Shown here: positions 16,811-24,489 of the stretch, in pieces
How the letters are laid out: every line of letters begins with the position of its first letter
How positions within the stretch are numbered: the stretch's first letter is position 1
DNA from: Lientehia sp934351765
Lineage (GTDB): Bacteria > Bacillota > Clostridia > Lachnospirales > Lachnospiraceae
Assembly: GCF_052118925.1 (NCBI RefSeq)
Contig: NZ_JBQKGG010000001.1
Location: forward strand, 310,001 to 374,000
DNA: 64,000 bases
Direction of reading: 5' to 3'
Notes under the pieces: generated by a model
What the model saw: only the letters and a program-made list of their open reading frames with translations
Told to the model about the DNA's origin: nothing
Databases searched by the model: none
Made by a program: the position numbers and the translations under genes

Positions 16811-17689
16811 TTATTCCAGGTTCTGGATCTGCTCCCGGATCTTTTCGATCTCGGTCTTCAAATTGATGGCCGTTCCGGAAATCTCCAGATCATTGGCCTT
16901 GGAGAGGATCGTATTGGCCTCCCGGTTCATTTCCTGGGCAATGAAATCCAGCTTCCGGCCCACTGCACCGCCGGCAAGAAGTGCTGACTTCATGGTGCCA
17001 ATATGGCTGCGAAGCCGTACCGTTTCCTCATCCACACAAATCTTATCGGCAAACAGTGTCACCTCCGCTGCGATCCGGTTTTCATCAATTCCGCTTCCGG
17101 CCAGAAGCTCGTTCACCTTATCCTCCAGCTTTTTCCGGTATTCTGTAAGGATTGCCGGAGAGCGTTTCTCAATCTCTCCAACCCAGCCGGTCATGGCATC
17201 CAGCTTTCCGATCAGATCCAGTTTCAGATGTTCGCCCTCTTTTGTCCGCTGCTCTACAAATTTCTCCATGGCGCCGTTTACGGCCTCGGAAAGAAGCTGC
17301 CAGAGCTCCTCTTCATCCTCCTCGCCCTGTCCGGCGGTGATCACCTCCGGATAACGGGAAAGAGCCGATACCTTCACATCGTTTTCCAGTCCGAACTGTC
17401 TGCTCATCTGTGAAAAGATATCCATATATTCTTTCGCAAGTGCTTCATTATAGACCAGGCTTACCGCTTTTTCCGAGAAGGTTTCACAGGTGATATAAAG
17501 ATCCACCTTTCCTCTCTGGACATCCTTTTTCAAAAGGTTCCTGATCTCCGCCTCAAAGGCATTGAATTTCTTCGGCATTTTGATACTCAGATCCAGATAC
17601 CGGTGGTTTACCGATTTCATCTCCACCGAAATCTTATAGTCTTCGTTGACTGCCTCATATCTGCCGAAGCCTGTCATACTTTTTATCAT
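16811..17689 (-). CDS. yicC: YicC family endoribonuclease
   Basis: A 292-residue protein with both YicC domains: N-terminal MIKSMTGFGRYE and VEMKSVNHRYLDLSIKMP, and C-terminal DUF1732 (RKLDFIAQEMNREANTI, GTAINLKTEIEKIREQ). YicC proteins are divalent-metal endoribonucleases implicated in RNA turnover. The ATG at 17689 with GGAGGG upstream fits the family N-terminus; eight extra upstream codons were rejected. It is the first gene of the operon. Confidence 0.95.
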   Translation of the reverse strand: MIKSMTGFGRYEAVNEDYKISVEMKSVNHRYLDLSIKMPKKFNAFEAEIRNLLKKDVQRGKVDLYITCETFSEKAVSLVYNEALAKEYMDIFSQMSRQFGLENDVKVSALSRYPEVITAGQGEEDEEELWQLLSEAVNGAMEKFVEQRTKEGEHLKLDLIGKLDAMTGWVGEIEKRSPAILTEYRKKLEDKVNELLAGSGIDENRIAAEVTLFADKICVDEETVRLRSHIGTMKSALLAGGAVGRKLDFIAQEMNREANTILSKANDLEISGTAINLKTEIEKIREQIQNLE

Positions 17690-17749
17690 GTTCGATTCCC
17701 TCCGAACAGGCATAAATTCCTATTTTTATATTTTCACATAATCTATTTT

Positions 17750-17778
17750 ATTATAGTTCATTCCAGCAGGCAAGTCAA
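17750..17778 (-). promoter_or_regulatory. Promoter of the yicC operon
   Basis: Minus strand: -35 TTGACT (17773-17778), 17-nt spacer, -10 TATAAT (17750-17755). The -35 sits in an interrupted inverted repeat, CAAGT-CA-ACTTG, and faces the divergent rqcH gene. It would drive yicC to at least gerW, since the downstream gaps are small or overlapping. Confidence 0.85.
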
Positions 17779-17911
17779 CTTGCATTTTCCTATGGTTTCC
17801 ATTAAAATATGATAGAGCACTCTGTGCGGAGCAATCCGGTATCAAAGGGAACCAAAAACCTTTTGGCTCCAACATCTTAGAAGAAAAAAGAAAAAGAATG
17901 GAGATAGAAAT

Positions 17912-19660
17912 ATGGCACTTGACGGAATCGCAATCGCCTGCATGGCAAAGGAAATCAGAGAACGCCTCACCGGCGGAAAGATCACCAGGATCGCCCAGCC
18001 GGAAACCGATGCGCTCATGCTTACCATAAAGAATCAGAAGGACACCTGGAAGTTATTTGTCTCCGCCGGAGCAAGCCTTCCCCTTGTCTACTTTACCGAA
18101 TCCAATAAACCGAATCCCATGACCGCCCCCAATTTCTGTATGCTGCTGCGCAAGCACATCGGCGGCGGCCGCATCACCGGCGTTTCCCAGCCCGGACTGG
18201 AACGGATCCTGATCTTTGAGATCGAACATTTAAACGAACTGGGTGATGTCTGCAAAAAGAAGCTCATCGCTGAGTTCATGGGAAAGCACAGCAACCTGAT
18301 CTTCTGTCAGGAGGACGGCACCATCATCGACAGCATCAAGCATATTCCCGCATCAGTAAGCTCTGTCCGTGAGGTTCTTCCCGGCCGTCCCTGGTTTATC
18401 CCGGACACCATGAACAAGCAGGATCCTTTAACAGTTTCCGAAGCTGTTTTTTCACAGGTTCTTTCCGAAAAGCCCATGCCCCTCGGAAAAGCGCTGTACA
18501 CCGGCTTTACCGGTTTAAGCCCGGTCATGGCCGAGGAAATCTGCTATACTGCTTCCCTGGACAGCTCCCTTTCCGCCAACGCGCTCTCGGAGATGGAAAC
18601 CGTTCACCTGTACCACATTTTCTCCCAGTTCATGGACGATGTAAAAACCGGAGCCTTTTCTCCCTGCATTGCTTATGACGGAGCACTTCCGGTGGAGTTT
18701 TCCGCCCTGCCGCTGTCCCATTTGACGTCCTACGAAAAAAAGCCGTACTCTGATATGAGCACCGTTCTGGAATCTTATTATGCATCCAGAGAGGCCATGA
18801 CCAGGATCCGCCAGAAATCCGCAGAGCTTCGTCATACGGTCCAGACCGCCCTGGAACGAAACCGGAAGAAATACGATCTCCAGCTCCGTCAGCTGAAGGA
18901 TACAGAAAAACGGGATAAATTCCGGGTCTACGGCGAGTTGATCAACACCTACGGCTACGGTCTGGAACCAGGTGCAAAAACGCTGGAGGCTCTGAATTAT
19001 TATACCAACGAAACCGTAAAAATCCCTCTGGACGACACCATGACGCCCCAGGAAAATGCCAAACGCTATTTTGATAAATACGGAAAGCTGAAACGAACCT
19101 GTGAAGCCTTAACAGAGCTTACAAGAGAAACAAAGGAGGAGATTGACTACCTTGAAAGCGTCTCCGCTTCGCTGGACATTGCCCGAAATGAAGAGGATCT
19201 AACTCAGATCAAGGAAGAGCTGCGGGAATCCGGCTTCGTCCGGAAACGGAATCCCCGCGATAAAAAACCGAAGATCACCAGCGTGCCCTTCCACTACGTA
19301 TCCTCCGACGGCTATCAGATCTATGTAGGAAAAAACAATCTCCAGAACGAAGAGCTTACCTTCAAGTTTGCCTCCGGAAACGACCTATGGTTCCATGCCA
19401 AAGGAATCCCCGGCTCCCACGTGATCGTCAAAACCGATGGAAAGACCGTCGATCAGCTTCCCGACCGCCTCTTTGAAGAAGCCGCCGCCCTGGCCGCATG
19501 GTACTCCAGAGGCCGCGGAAACGATAAAGTCGAGATCGACTATGTAGAGAAAAAACAGGTAAAAAAAGTAGCCGGAGCCAAACCCGGGTTCGTGATCTAC
19601 CACACCAACTATTCCATGGTTGCAGAACCGTCGCTGGAAGGAGTGCGGGAAGAACTGTAA
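17912..19660 (+). CDS. rqcH: Ribosome quality control protein RqcH (NFACT family)
   Basis: A 582-residue Rqc2/NEMF homologue that binds stalled 50S subunits and directs C-terminal alanine tailing. The NFACT-N domain opens MALDGIAIACMAKEIRERL; a coiled coil spans about 290-420; and the NFACT-R domain near the end carries SGNDLWFHAKGIPGSHV and PGFVIYHTNYSM. GGAGATAG precedes the ATG. The older name is fibronectin-binding protein FbpA. It is transcribed divergently from yicC and convergently with hflC. Confidence 0.95.
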   Translation: MALDGIAIACMAKEIRERLTGGKITRIAQPETDALMLTIKNQKDTWKLFVSAGASLPLVYFTESNKPNPMTAPNFCMLLRKHIGGGRITGVSQPGLERILIFEIEHLNELGDVCKKKLIAEFMGKHSNLIFCQEDGTIIDSIKHIPASVSSVREVLPGRPWFIPDTMNKQDPLTVSEAVFSQVLSEKPMPLGKALYTGFTGLSPVMAEEICYTASLDSSLSANALSEMETVHLYHIFSQFMDDVKTGAFSPCIAYDGALPVEFSALPLSHLTSYEKKPYSDMSTVLESYYASREAMTRIRQKSAELRHTVQTALERNRKKYDLQLRQLKDTEKRDKFRVYGELINTYGYGLEPGAKTLEALNYYTNETVKIPLDDTMTPQENAKRYFDKYGKLKRTCEALTELTRETKEEIDYLESVSASLDIARNEEDLTQIKEELRESGFVRKRNPRDKKPKITSVPFHYVSSDGYQIYVGKNNLQNEELTFKFASGNDLWFHAKGIPGSHVIVKTDGKTVDQLPDRLFEEAAALAAWYSRGRGNDKVEIDYVEKKQVKKVAGAKPGFVIYHTNYSMVAEPSLEGVREEL

Positions 19661-19679
19661 CTACATTATTTTATTTCCC

Positions 19680-20546
19680 TTACTCAGCTTTCATAAATAT
19701 CTCCGCCATGGGAGAATCCTTCGGCAGAATCAAAGTATTTCCGGTCCCGGTCAGCGATGCCTTTGCCGCATCCAGGGAGCGGACGAAGCTATAAAAATCA
19801 GCCTTCTCCTGATCGGCATAGGCCTCAGATAAAATCTTCATGTATTCTGACTCACCCTCGGCGATGATACCGGCTGCCTGGGCATTGGCATCGGAAAGCA
19901 TGATCTCCACTTCCTTGTCAGTGGTGTTGCGGATCTTCTGTGCCTCAGAATCGCCCTCTGCCTGATAGGTGGCTGCGATCTTACCGCGTTCGGAGATCAT
20001 CCGCTCGTAAACGGCCTCCTTATTGTCCTCCGGAAGGTCCAGCTGCTTCAGATCCAGCAGATCAAGAACGATTCCGTAGGAATCCATGGCACTTCCAAGC
20101 TCCTCCATGATCGCCGTCTGGAGTTCCCCGTCTCTGGCCGCGATCACATCATTCTGGGTCATGTTGCTGATCACGTTTTTAATTGCATTGTAAACAGCTG
20201 CGTCGATTCTCTGCTCGGCACTGGTCTCCGATGCATTCAAGGTTTTTGCAAACCGGAGAGGATCTGTCACCCGCCACAGCACAAAGCTGTCGGCAATCAT
20301 GGTCTTTTTATCCCTGGTGATCACATCGGACGCCGGGAGATCGTATAGTAAGGTCTGTGCCGGGATCTTGTCCGTTGATTCCAGAAAGGGGATCTTAAAG
20401 GTCAGTCCGGACTGTTCGATGATCCGGTCCACTTTTCCGAACCTCCGGATCAGACTGTATTCGTTTTCCTTTGTGACAACCATGGAAGCCGCTGCAAGAA
20501 TGATCACTGCGATACCGCCAAATACGCCCCATACTTTTTTCTTCAT
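19680..20546 (-). CDS. hflC: HflC-like SPFH (band 7) membrane protein
   Basis: A 288-residue stomatin/prohibitin-type protein: one N-terminal membrane segment (about residues 5-22), the SPFH domain (KENEYSLIRRFGKVDRI; GLTFKIPFLESTDKIP) and a coiled-coil end (ERGKIAATYQAEGDSEAQKIR). In E. coli HflC with HflK forms a cage around the FtsH protease. The ATG at 20546 has GAGGAACGG upstream. It follows hflK by 87 nt. Confidence 0.92.
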   Translation of the reverse strand: MKKKVWGVFGGIAVIILAAASMVVTKENEYSLIRRFGKVDRIIEQSGLTFKIPFLESTDKIPAQTLLYDLPASDVITRDKKTMIADSFVLWRVTDPLRFAKTLNASETSAEQRIDAAVYNAIKNVISNMTQNDVIAARDGELQTAIMEELGSAMDSYGIVLDLLDLKQLDLPEDNKEAVYERMISERGKIAATYQAEGDSEAQKIRNTTDKEVEIMLSDANAQAAGIIAEGESEYMKILSEAYADQEKADFYSFVRSLDAAKASLTGTGNTLILPKDSPMAEIFMKAE

Positions 20547-20633
20547 ATTCCGTTCCTCCTGCATTTATCAGAATTTTCCGTCATGGATTCCAATCATAAG
20601 CCTCATTCATCGGCTCCGTTCATATTCCTGCTG

Positions 20634-21611
20634 TTACGGATTCCCGGCACTGCCTGCCGCTCCGCCTGTCTCCGTCTGGGCTCCGGCCGCCGCTGCACCG
20701 GCGTTTTCGGTCAGCTGATCCATCAGCATGGTCGTGGTGCTGTCCGTTCCGTCGATGATGACCTTCAGATTCGGAAGCACCTCCTCCATGGTTTCATAGA
20801 ACATCCGCCGCTTGGTGATCAGCGGGTTCTTCACATATTCCTCATACCGGGCATTGAACATAGCCACATCGGCATACGCCTCGTTGATCCGCTGCGTCTT
20901 GGTGGATTCTGCTTCCTGAAGGATCTGGTCTGCATCGGCCTCCGCCTTGGGAAGCTTTTCATTCCGATATTTGTTTGCGTTGTTGATGGAGGTTTCTTTT
21001 CCCTGCTTCGCCGTTTCCACATCCTTAAAGGCTTCCAGTACCTCCATGGTCGGCGGCTCCGAATCCTGGATCGTCAGGTTCACCAGCTGGATTCCGATGT
21101 CCTGTTCTTCCAGCTGTGCCAGAAGCATTTCCTTTATCTTGGACTGGATCTCATTTTTTCCGGTAGTCAGAACGCTGTCCACATCATAATTGCTTACCAC
21201 AGTACGGATACAGCTCTGAGCCAGATTTCTGAGGACCAGCTCCGGATCTCTGGTGGCGAACACGGCCTTCACCGGATCGGATACCCGATACTCCACATAA
21301 AAATCAATGTCTACAAAATTAAAATCTGAGGTGATCATCACCGCTTCCTGCTCCAGTGCCTGTCCCGTCTGATCGAAGCCCACGGCAAAGCCCCGGATCG
21401 TAGTATCAACCTTTTTCACCTTCTGGACAAAGGGGATCTTTACATGAAGCCCCGGCTCCGTAACAGCTTTTGCCACCCCAAAGGTGGTCACTACCGCCTG
21501 TTCCTGCTCATTGATGGTATAGATGGCTCCCCTGGCCAGAATCGCCAGGACGATTGCTGCCAGAATAATCCAGCCTGCTTTCTTTCCGTGATCCTTAAAA
21601 AACTTTTTCAT
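20634..21611 (-). CDS. hflK: HflK-like SPFH (band 7) membrane protein
   Basis: A 325-residue partner of HflC: membrane segment about 11-30 (AGWIILAAIVLAILARG), SPFH core (EQEQAVVTTFGVAKAV; GLHVKIPFVQKVKKVD), a coiled coil at about 210-270, and a Gly/Ala-rich tail. Two ATGs lie in tandem; the second (21611) has the better spacing to AAAGGAGGG. It is the first gene downstream of a manganese riboswitch and a structured repeat, so its transcription probably depends on the riboswitch. Confidence 0.92.
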   Translation of the reverse strand: MKKFFKDHGKKAGWIILAAIVLAILARGAIYTINEQEQAVVTTFGVAKAVTEPGLHVKIPFVQKVKKVDTTIRGFAVGFDQTGQALEQEAVMITSDFNFVDIDFYVEYRVSDPVKAVFATRDPELVLRNLAQSCIRTVVSNYDVDSVLTTGKNEIQSKIKEMLLAQLEEQDIGIQLVNLTIQDSEPPTMEVLEAFKDVETAKQGKETSINNANKYRNEKLPKAEADADQILQEAESTKTQRINEAYADVAMFNARYEEYVKNPLITKRRMFYETMEEVLPNLKVIIDGTDSTTTMLMDQLTENAGAAAAGAQTETGGAAGSAGNP

Positions 21612-21686
21612 CATTTGCCCTCCTTTGGTTATATGGTGGGAATAGCCGTCCAGCAAAACTCTGACTGACTCTGAACGTTTTAGTTA

Positions 21687-21857
21687 AAGAATGTGCCTCG
21701 GCACATTCTTGCGCCAGCGGCGTTGCTGAGCGCCAGTGACGCTCGTTTAGCAACGACCGAAGCGGCGCGTAGACCTCCTGTGACAACTTTCTTGTCCGCC
21801 GCTGTGCGATCCCCGCGAAGCGTTTTGGTTCATAGGAAATTTTCCTATGAACCAAAA
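21687..21857. repeat. Structured intergenic element bounded by two palindromes
   Basis: Three hairpins in 171 bp: AAGAATGTGCC-TC-GGCACATTCTT (21687-21710, perfect); GTTGCT/AGCAAC enclosing GAGCG/CGCTC (21722-21754); and a perfect 17-bp palindrome around a single T with core TTCATAGGAAA (21823-21857). An 86-codon frame on the minus strand has no good start context and is interpreted as repeat sequence. It separates the riboswitch terminator from hflK. It looks like a dispersed repeat; copy number cannot be checked here. Confidence 0.6.
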
Positions 21858-21900
21858 AAGACTTTTATTACAGTCCTGCTTGGACTGCAATAAAAGTCTT
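21854..21900 (-). terminator. Riboswitch-controlled intrinsic terminator
   Basis: Minus strand: 19-bp arms AAGACTTTTATTGCAGTCC and GGACTGTAATAAAAGTCTT (one mismatch), 5-nt loop, then T6. The first arm contains the 3' strand of riboswitch helix P1, so P1 and the terminator are mutually exclusive: bound metal should favour readthrough into hflK. Confidence 0.88.
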
Positions 21901-21980
21901 GCTGTAAACTATCTGCGGGTGTTTACACCGTCATGACGCAGGATAGAACATCTTCCGATGTCAGCTACTCCCTTTCTTTT
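21892..21980 (-). ncRNA. yybP-ykoY (manganese) riboswitch aptamer
   Basis: Read 5'-3' on the minus strand it has the family landmarks in order: AAAGGGAGTAGCTG at the 5' end; the hairpin ACATC-GGAA-GATGT; the conserved CGTCA in the second arm, with CTGCG/CGCAG and GGTGT/ACACC pairs; and ACAGCAAGACTTTT at the 3' end, pairing with the 5' end. The family senses Mn2+ and normally controls Mn exporters and related genes. Here the next genes are hflK-hflC. Family assignment is from motif recognition, not a covariance-model search. Confidence 0.85.
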
Positions 21981-21986
21981 ACGGGG

Positions 21987-22015
21987 ATTATAACGTTCCC
22001 GGCGTAAAAAGTCAA
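21987..22015 (-). promoter_or_regulatory. Promoter of the Mn riboswitch transcript
   Basis: Minus strand: -35 TTGACT (22010-22015), 17-nt spacer, -10 TATAAT (21987-21992); the start is predicted near 21980, just before the aptamer. This rules out the riboswitch being merely the 3' end of the ilvA transcript. Confidence 0.87.
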
Positions 22016-22075
22016 TGACGAAACCCTTTCTTTTCTGTTACGGATTTATTGCGGATTTATGCGACAGGCCGCAGG

Positions 22076-23302
22076 TTATGCCCCCTGGTAAATTCCCTTG
22101 TTTTTCACCAGCTTTGGACGGTAACCATGGGATTCCAGTGCCGCAACAATCTGGTTTTTATGCTCCGTACCGAAGGCTTCCATGGTGATACGAAGCTCTA
22201 CGGCATCGTTTCGGTTAATGCTTACAAACTGATTATGCTCCAGCTTGATCACATTGCCCTGCAGGTCGGCAATAACCTGAGATACATGGACCAGAGCACC
22301 CGGCTTGTCGGGAAGCAGAACAGAAACCGTAAAGATCCGGTCTCTCTGGATCAGGCCATGCTGTACTACAGATGACATGGTGATCACGTCCATGTTTCCG
22401 CCGCTGATGATGGAAACCACCTTCTTGTTCTTGACACCTAAATGCTTTAAAGCCGCAATAGTCAAAAGTCCGGAATTCTCCGCCACCATCTTATGATTCT
22501 CTACCAGATCCAGGAATGCCACGATCAGCTCGGAATCATCTACGGTGATGATCTCATCGACATTCTTCTGGATATAGGGAAGCAGAAGATCTCCCGGTGT
22601 CTTAACGGCCGTGCCGTCTGCGATAGTGTTGACCCTGGGAAGCGTTACGACCTTACCCTGACGCAGAGACTCCTGCATACAGTTAGCTCCTGCTGGCTCC
22701 ACGCCGATGACCTTGATGTTGGGATTTAAAAGCTTTGCCAGCGTGGAAACGCCGGTACACAGTCCGCCGCCGCCGATGGGGCAGAGGATATAATCCACAG
22801 TCGGAAGCTCCTTAATAATCTCCATGGCAATGGTTCCCTGGCCGGTGGCAACCGTCAGGTCATTGAAGGGGTGGATGAAGGTATAGCCCTTTTCCTCCGC
22901 CAGCTTCATGGCATACTCACAGGCTTCATCGTAAACATCACCGTAGAGCACCACTTCCGCCCCGTAGCTCTTTGTACGGTTAACTTTCATTAACGGGGTT
23001 GTCGTAGGCATTACCACAACGGCCTTTGCACCATACTTCTTTGCCGCATAGGCCACACCCTGGGCATGGTTTCCGGCAGAGGCAGTGATCAGGCCCTTGG
23101 CACGCTCCTCCTCGGAAAGGGTGCTGATCTTATAATACGCACCGCGTACCTTGTATGCGCCGGTGTACTGCATGTTCTCCGGCTTAATGTAGACCTTGTT
23201 TCCGGTCTGGTCACTGAAATATTCGCTGTAAACCAGCTTGGTCTCTAAGGTTACTCTTCCGACGGTCTCCGCCGCCTCTTCAAACTTATCCAATGTAAGC
23301 AT
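22076..23302 (-). CDS. ilvA: Threonine ammonia-lyase (threonine dehydratase), ACT-containing
   Basis: A 408-residue PLP enzyme converting threonine to 2-oxobutyrate and ammonia. Lys51 in TGAYKVRGA binds PLP; SAGNHAQG and IGGGGLCTG are the phosphate-binding loops. The C-terminal 80 residues (VSVLLPDKPGALVHVSQVI) form one ACT domain, the medium-length form whose members may be biosynthetic or catabolic. The ATG at 23302 has AAAGGAAG about 10 nt upstream; a GTG three codons earlier is less well spaced. Confidence 0.93.
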   Translation of the reverse strand: MLTLDKFEEAAETVGRVTLETKLVYSEYFSDQTGNKVYIKPENMQYTGAYKVRGAYYKISTLSEEERAKGLITASAGNHAQGVAYAAKKYGAKAVVVMPTTTPLMKVNRTKSYGAEVVLYGDVYDEACEYAMKLAEEKGYTFIHPFNDLTVATGQGTIAMEIIKELPTVDYILCPIGGGGLCTGVSTLAKLLNPNIKVIGVEPAGANCMQESLRQGKVVTLPRVNTIADGTAVKTPGDLLLPYIQKNVDEIITVDDSELIVAFLDLVENHKMVAENSGLLTIAALKHLGVKNKKVVSIISGGNMDVITMSSVVQHGLIQRDRIFTVSVLLPDKPGALVHVSQVIADLQGNVIKLEHNQFVSINRNDAVELRITMEAFGTEHKNQIVAALESHGYRPKLVKNKGIYQGA

Positions 23303-23392
23303 TGTTTTCACTCTTCCTTTATGTCAGTATCGTTTTATCATTTCCGTCATATTCCGGACGCCGGAAGCCGGCCTGTTCCGAAGGCTTCTTCT

Positions 23393-24325
23393 TTAGGCTT
23401 CTGCCTTAAACAGGGCGTTCACAAACTCGTCCGGATCAAACTTCTGAAGGTCATCCATCTGCTCTCCGATTCCGATGTATTTTACGGGAATCCCCATCTC
23501 CGCCTGAATGGCAACCGCAATGCCGCCCTTGGCGGTTCCGTCTAACTTCGTCAGGATAATGCCGGTAATATCGGCAACCTCCTTGAACTGCCTCGCCTGA
23601 GAAAGGGCATTCTGTCCGGTGGTTCCGTCCAGCACCACCAGCGTTTCCCGGTAAGCATCCGGATACTCCCGGTCGATAACCTTGTTGATCTTCCGGAGTT
23701 CCTCCATCAGGTTCTTTTTATTGTGGAGCCGCCCTGCCGTATCACAGATCAGCACATCCGTTCCTCTGGCCTTTGCCGCCGAGACTGCGTCATAGACCAC
23801 AGCCGCCGGGTCGGAGCCCTCCTGCTGGGCAATAATATCCACGCCTGCACGGTGTGCCCACTCGGTCAGCTGCTCGATGGCACCCGCACGGAAGGTATCG
23901 GCTGCCGCCACCAGGACTTTCTTTCCCTGATCCTTTAACTGGCCCGCCAGCTTTCCAGCCGAGGTGGTCTTTCCCACGCCGTTGACGCCGATGACCAGAA
24001 CGACCGATTTCCGGTTTTCAAATTCATAGGCATTCTCTCCGAGATCCATCTGCTTCTTGATGGTCTCGATGAGAAGCTCCTTGCACTCCGAGGGTTCCTT
24101 GATCCGCTGCTCCTTGACCTTCGCCTTCAGATCCTCAATGATCGCCTCGGTGGTATGGATCCCGATGTCGCCCATGATCAGGGTTTCCTCGATCTCCTCG
24201 TAAAAATCCTCATCAATGGCAGAGAAGCCGCTGAAAATGGAATCGATCCCCGCCACAATGTTATTTCTTGTCTTGCTTAAGCCTGCCACCAGGCGTCCAA
24301 AAAATCCTTTTTTCTCCTGGCTCAT
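23393..24325 (-). CDS. ftsY: Signal recognition particle receptor FtsY
   Basis: A 310-residue SRP GTPase receptor that docks ribosome-SRP complexes at the membrane. It has a short N-terminal segment, the helical N domain, and the NG GTPase with G1 GVNGVGKTT, the insertion segment AADTFRAGAIEQL, DTAGR and TKLDGTAKGG, ending with GIGEQMDDLQKFDPDEFV. The long acidic A domain of E. coli is absent, as usual in Firmicutes. AAGGAGGC precedes the ATG. It is followed by ilvA. Confidence 0.96.
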   Translation of the reverse strand: MSQEKKGFFGRLVAGLSKTRNNIVAGIDSIFSGFSAIDEDFYEEIEETLIMGDIGIHTTEAIIEDLKAKVKEQRIKEPSECKELLIETIKKQMDLGENAYEFENRKSVVLVIGVNGVGKTTSAGKLAGQLKDQGKKVLVAAADTFRAGAIEQLTEWAHRAGVDIIAQQEGSDPAAVVYDAVSAAKARGTDVLICDTAGRLHNKKNLMEELRKINKVIDREYPDAYRETLVVLDGTTGQNALSQARQFKEVADITGIILTKLDGTAKGGIAVAIQAEMGIPVKYIGIGEQMDDLQKFDPDEFVNALFKAEA

Positions 24326-24350
24326 ACACTCTGCCTCCTTATTCTCTATA

Positions 24351-24380
24351 ACTCTACACCAGCCGCCGCTATTCTGTCAA
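24351..24380 (-). promoter_or_regulatory. Promoter of ftsY
   Basis: Minus strand: -35 TTGACA (24375-24380), 18-nt spacer, -10 TAGAGT (24351-24356), in the 164-nt gap between smc and ftsY. Nothing else was recognised in that gap. Confidence 0.65.
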
Positions 24381-24489
24381 ATAACAATATATGAAATCAG
24401 TTATATCCTCAGGTTATGGATCCACCGAAACAGCCATATGCTCCCGTCTGTCCGGTGTTCCGCTTTTTGACAGCAGGTTTCCTTTATGA

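Noticed and set aside
21595..21855. 86-codon minus-strand open frame upstream of hflK
   Set aside because: It coincides with the triple-hairpin element, overlaps the hflK start and has no Shine-Dalgarno.
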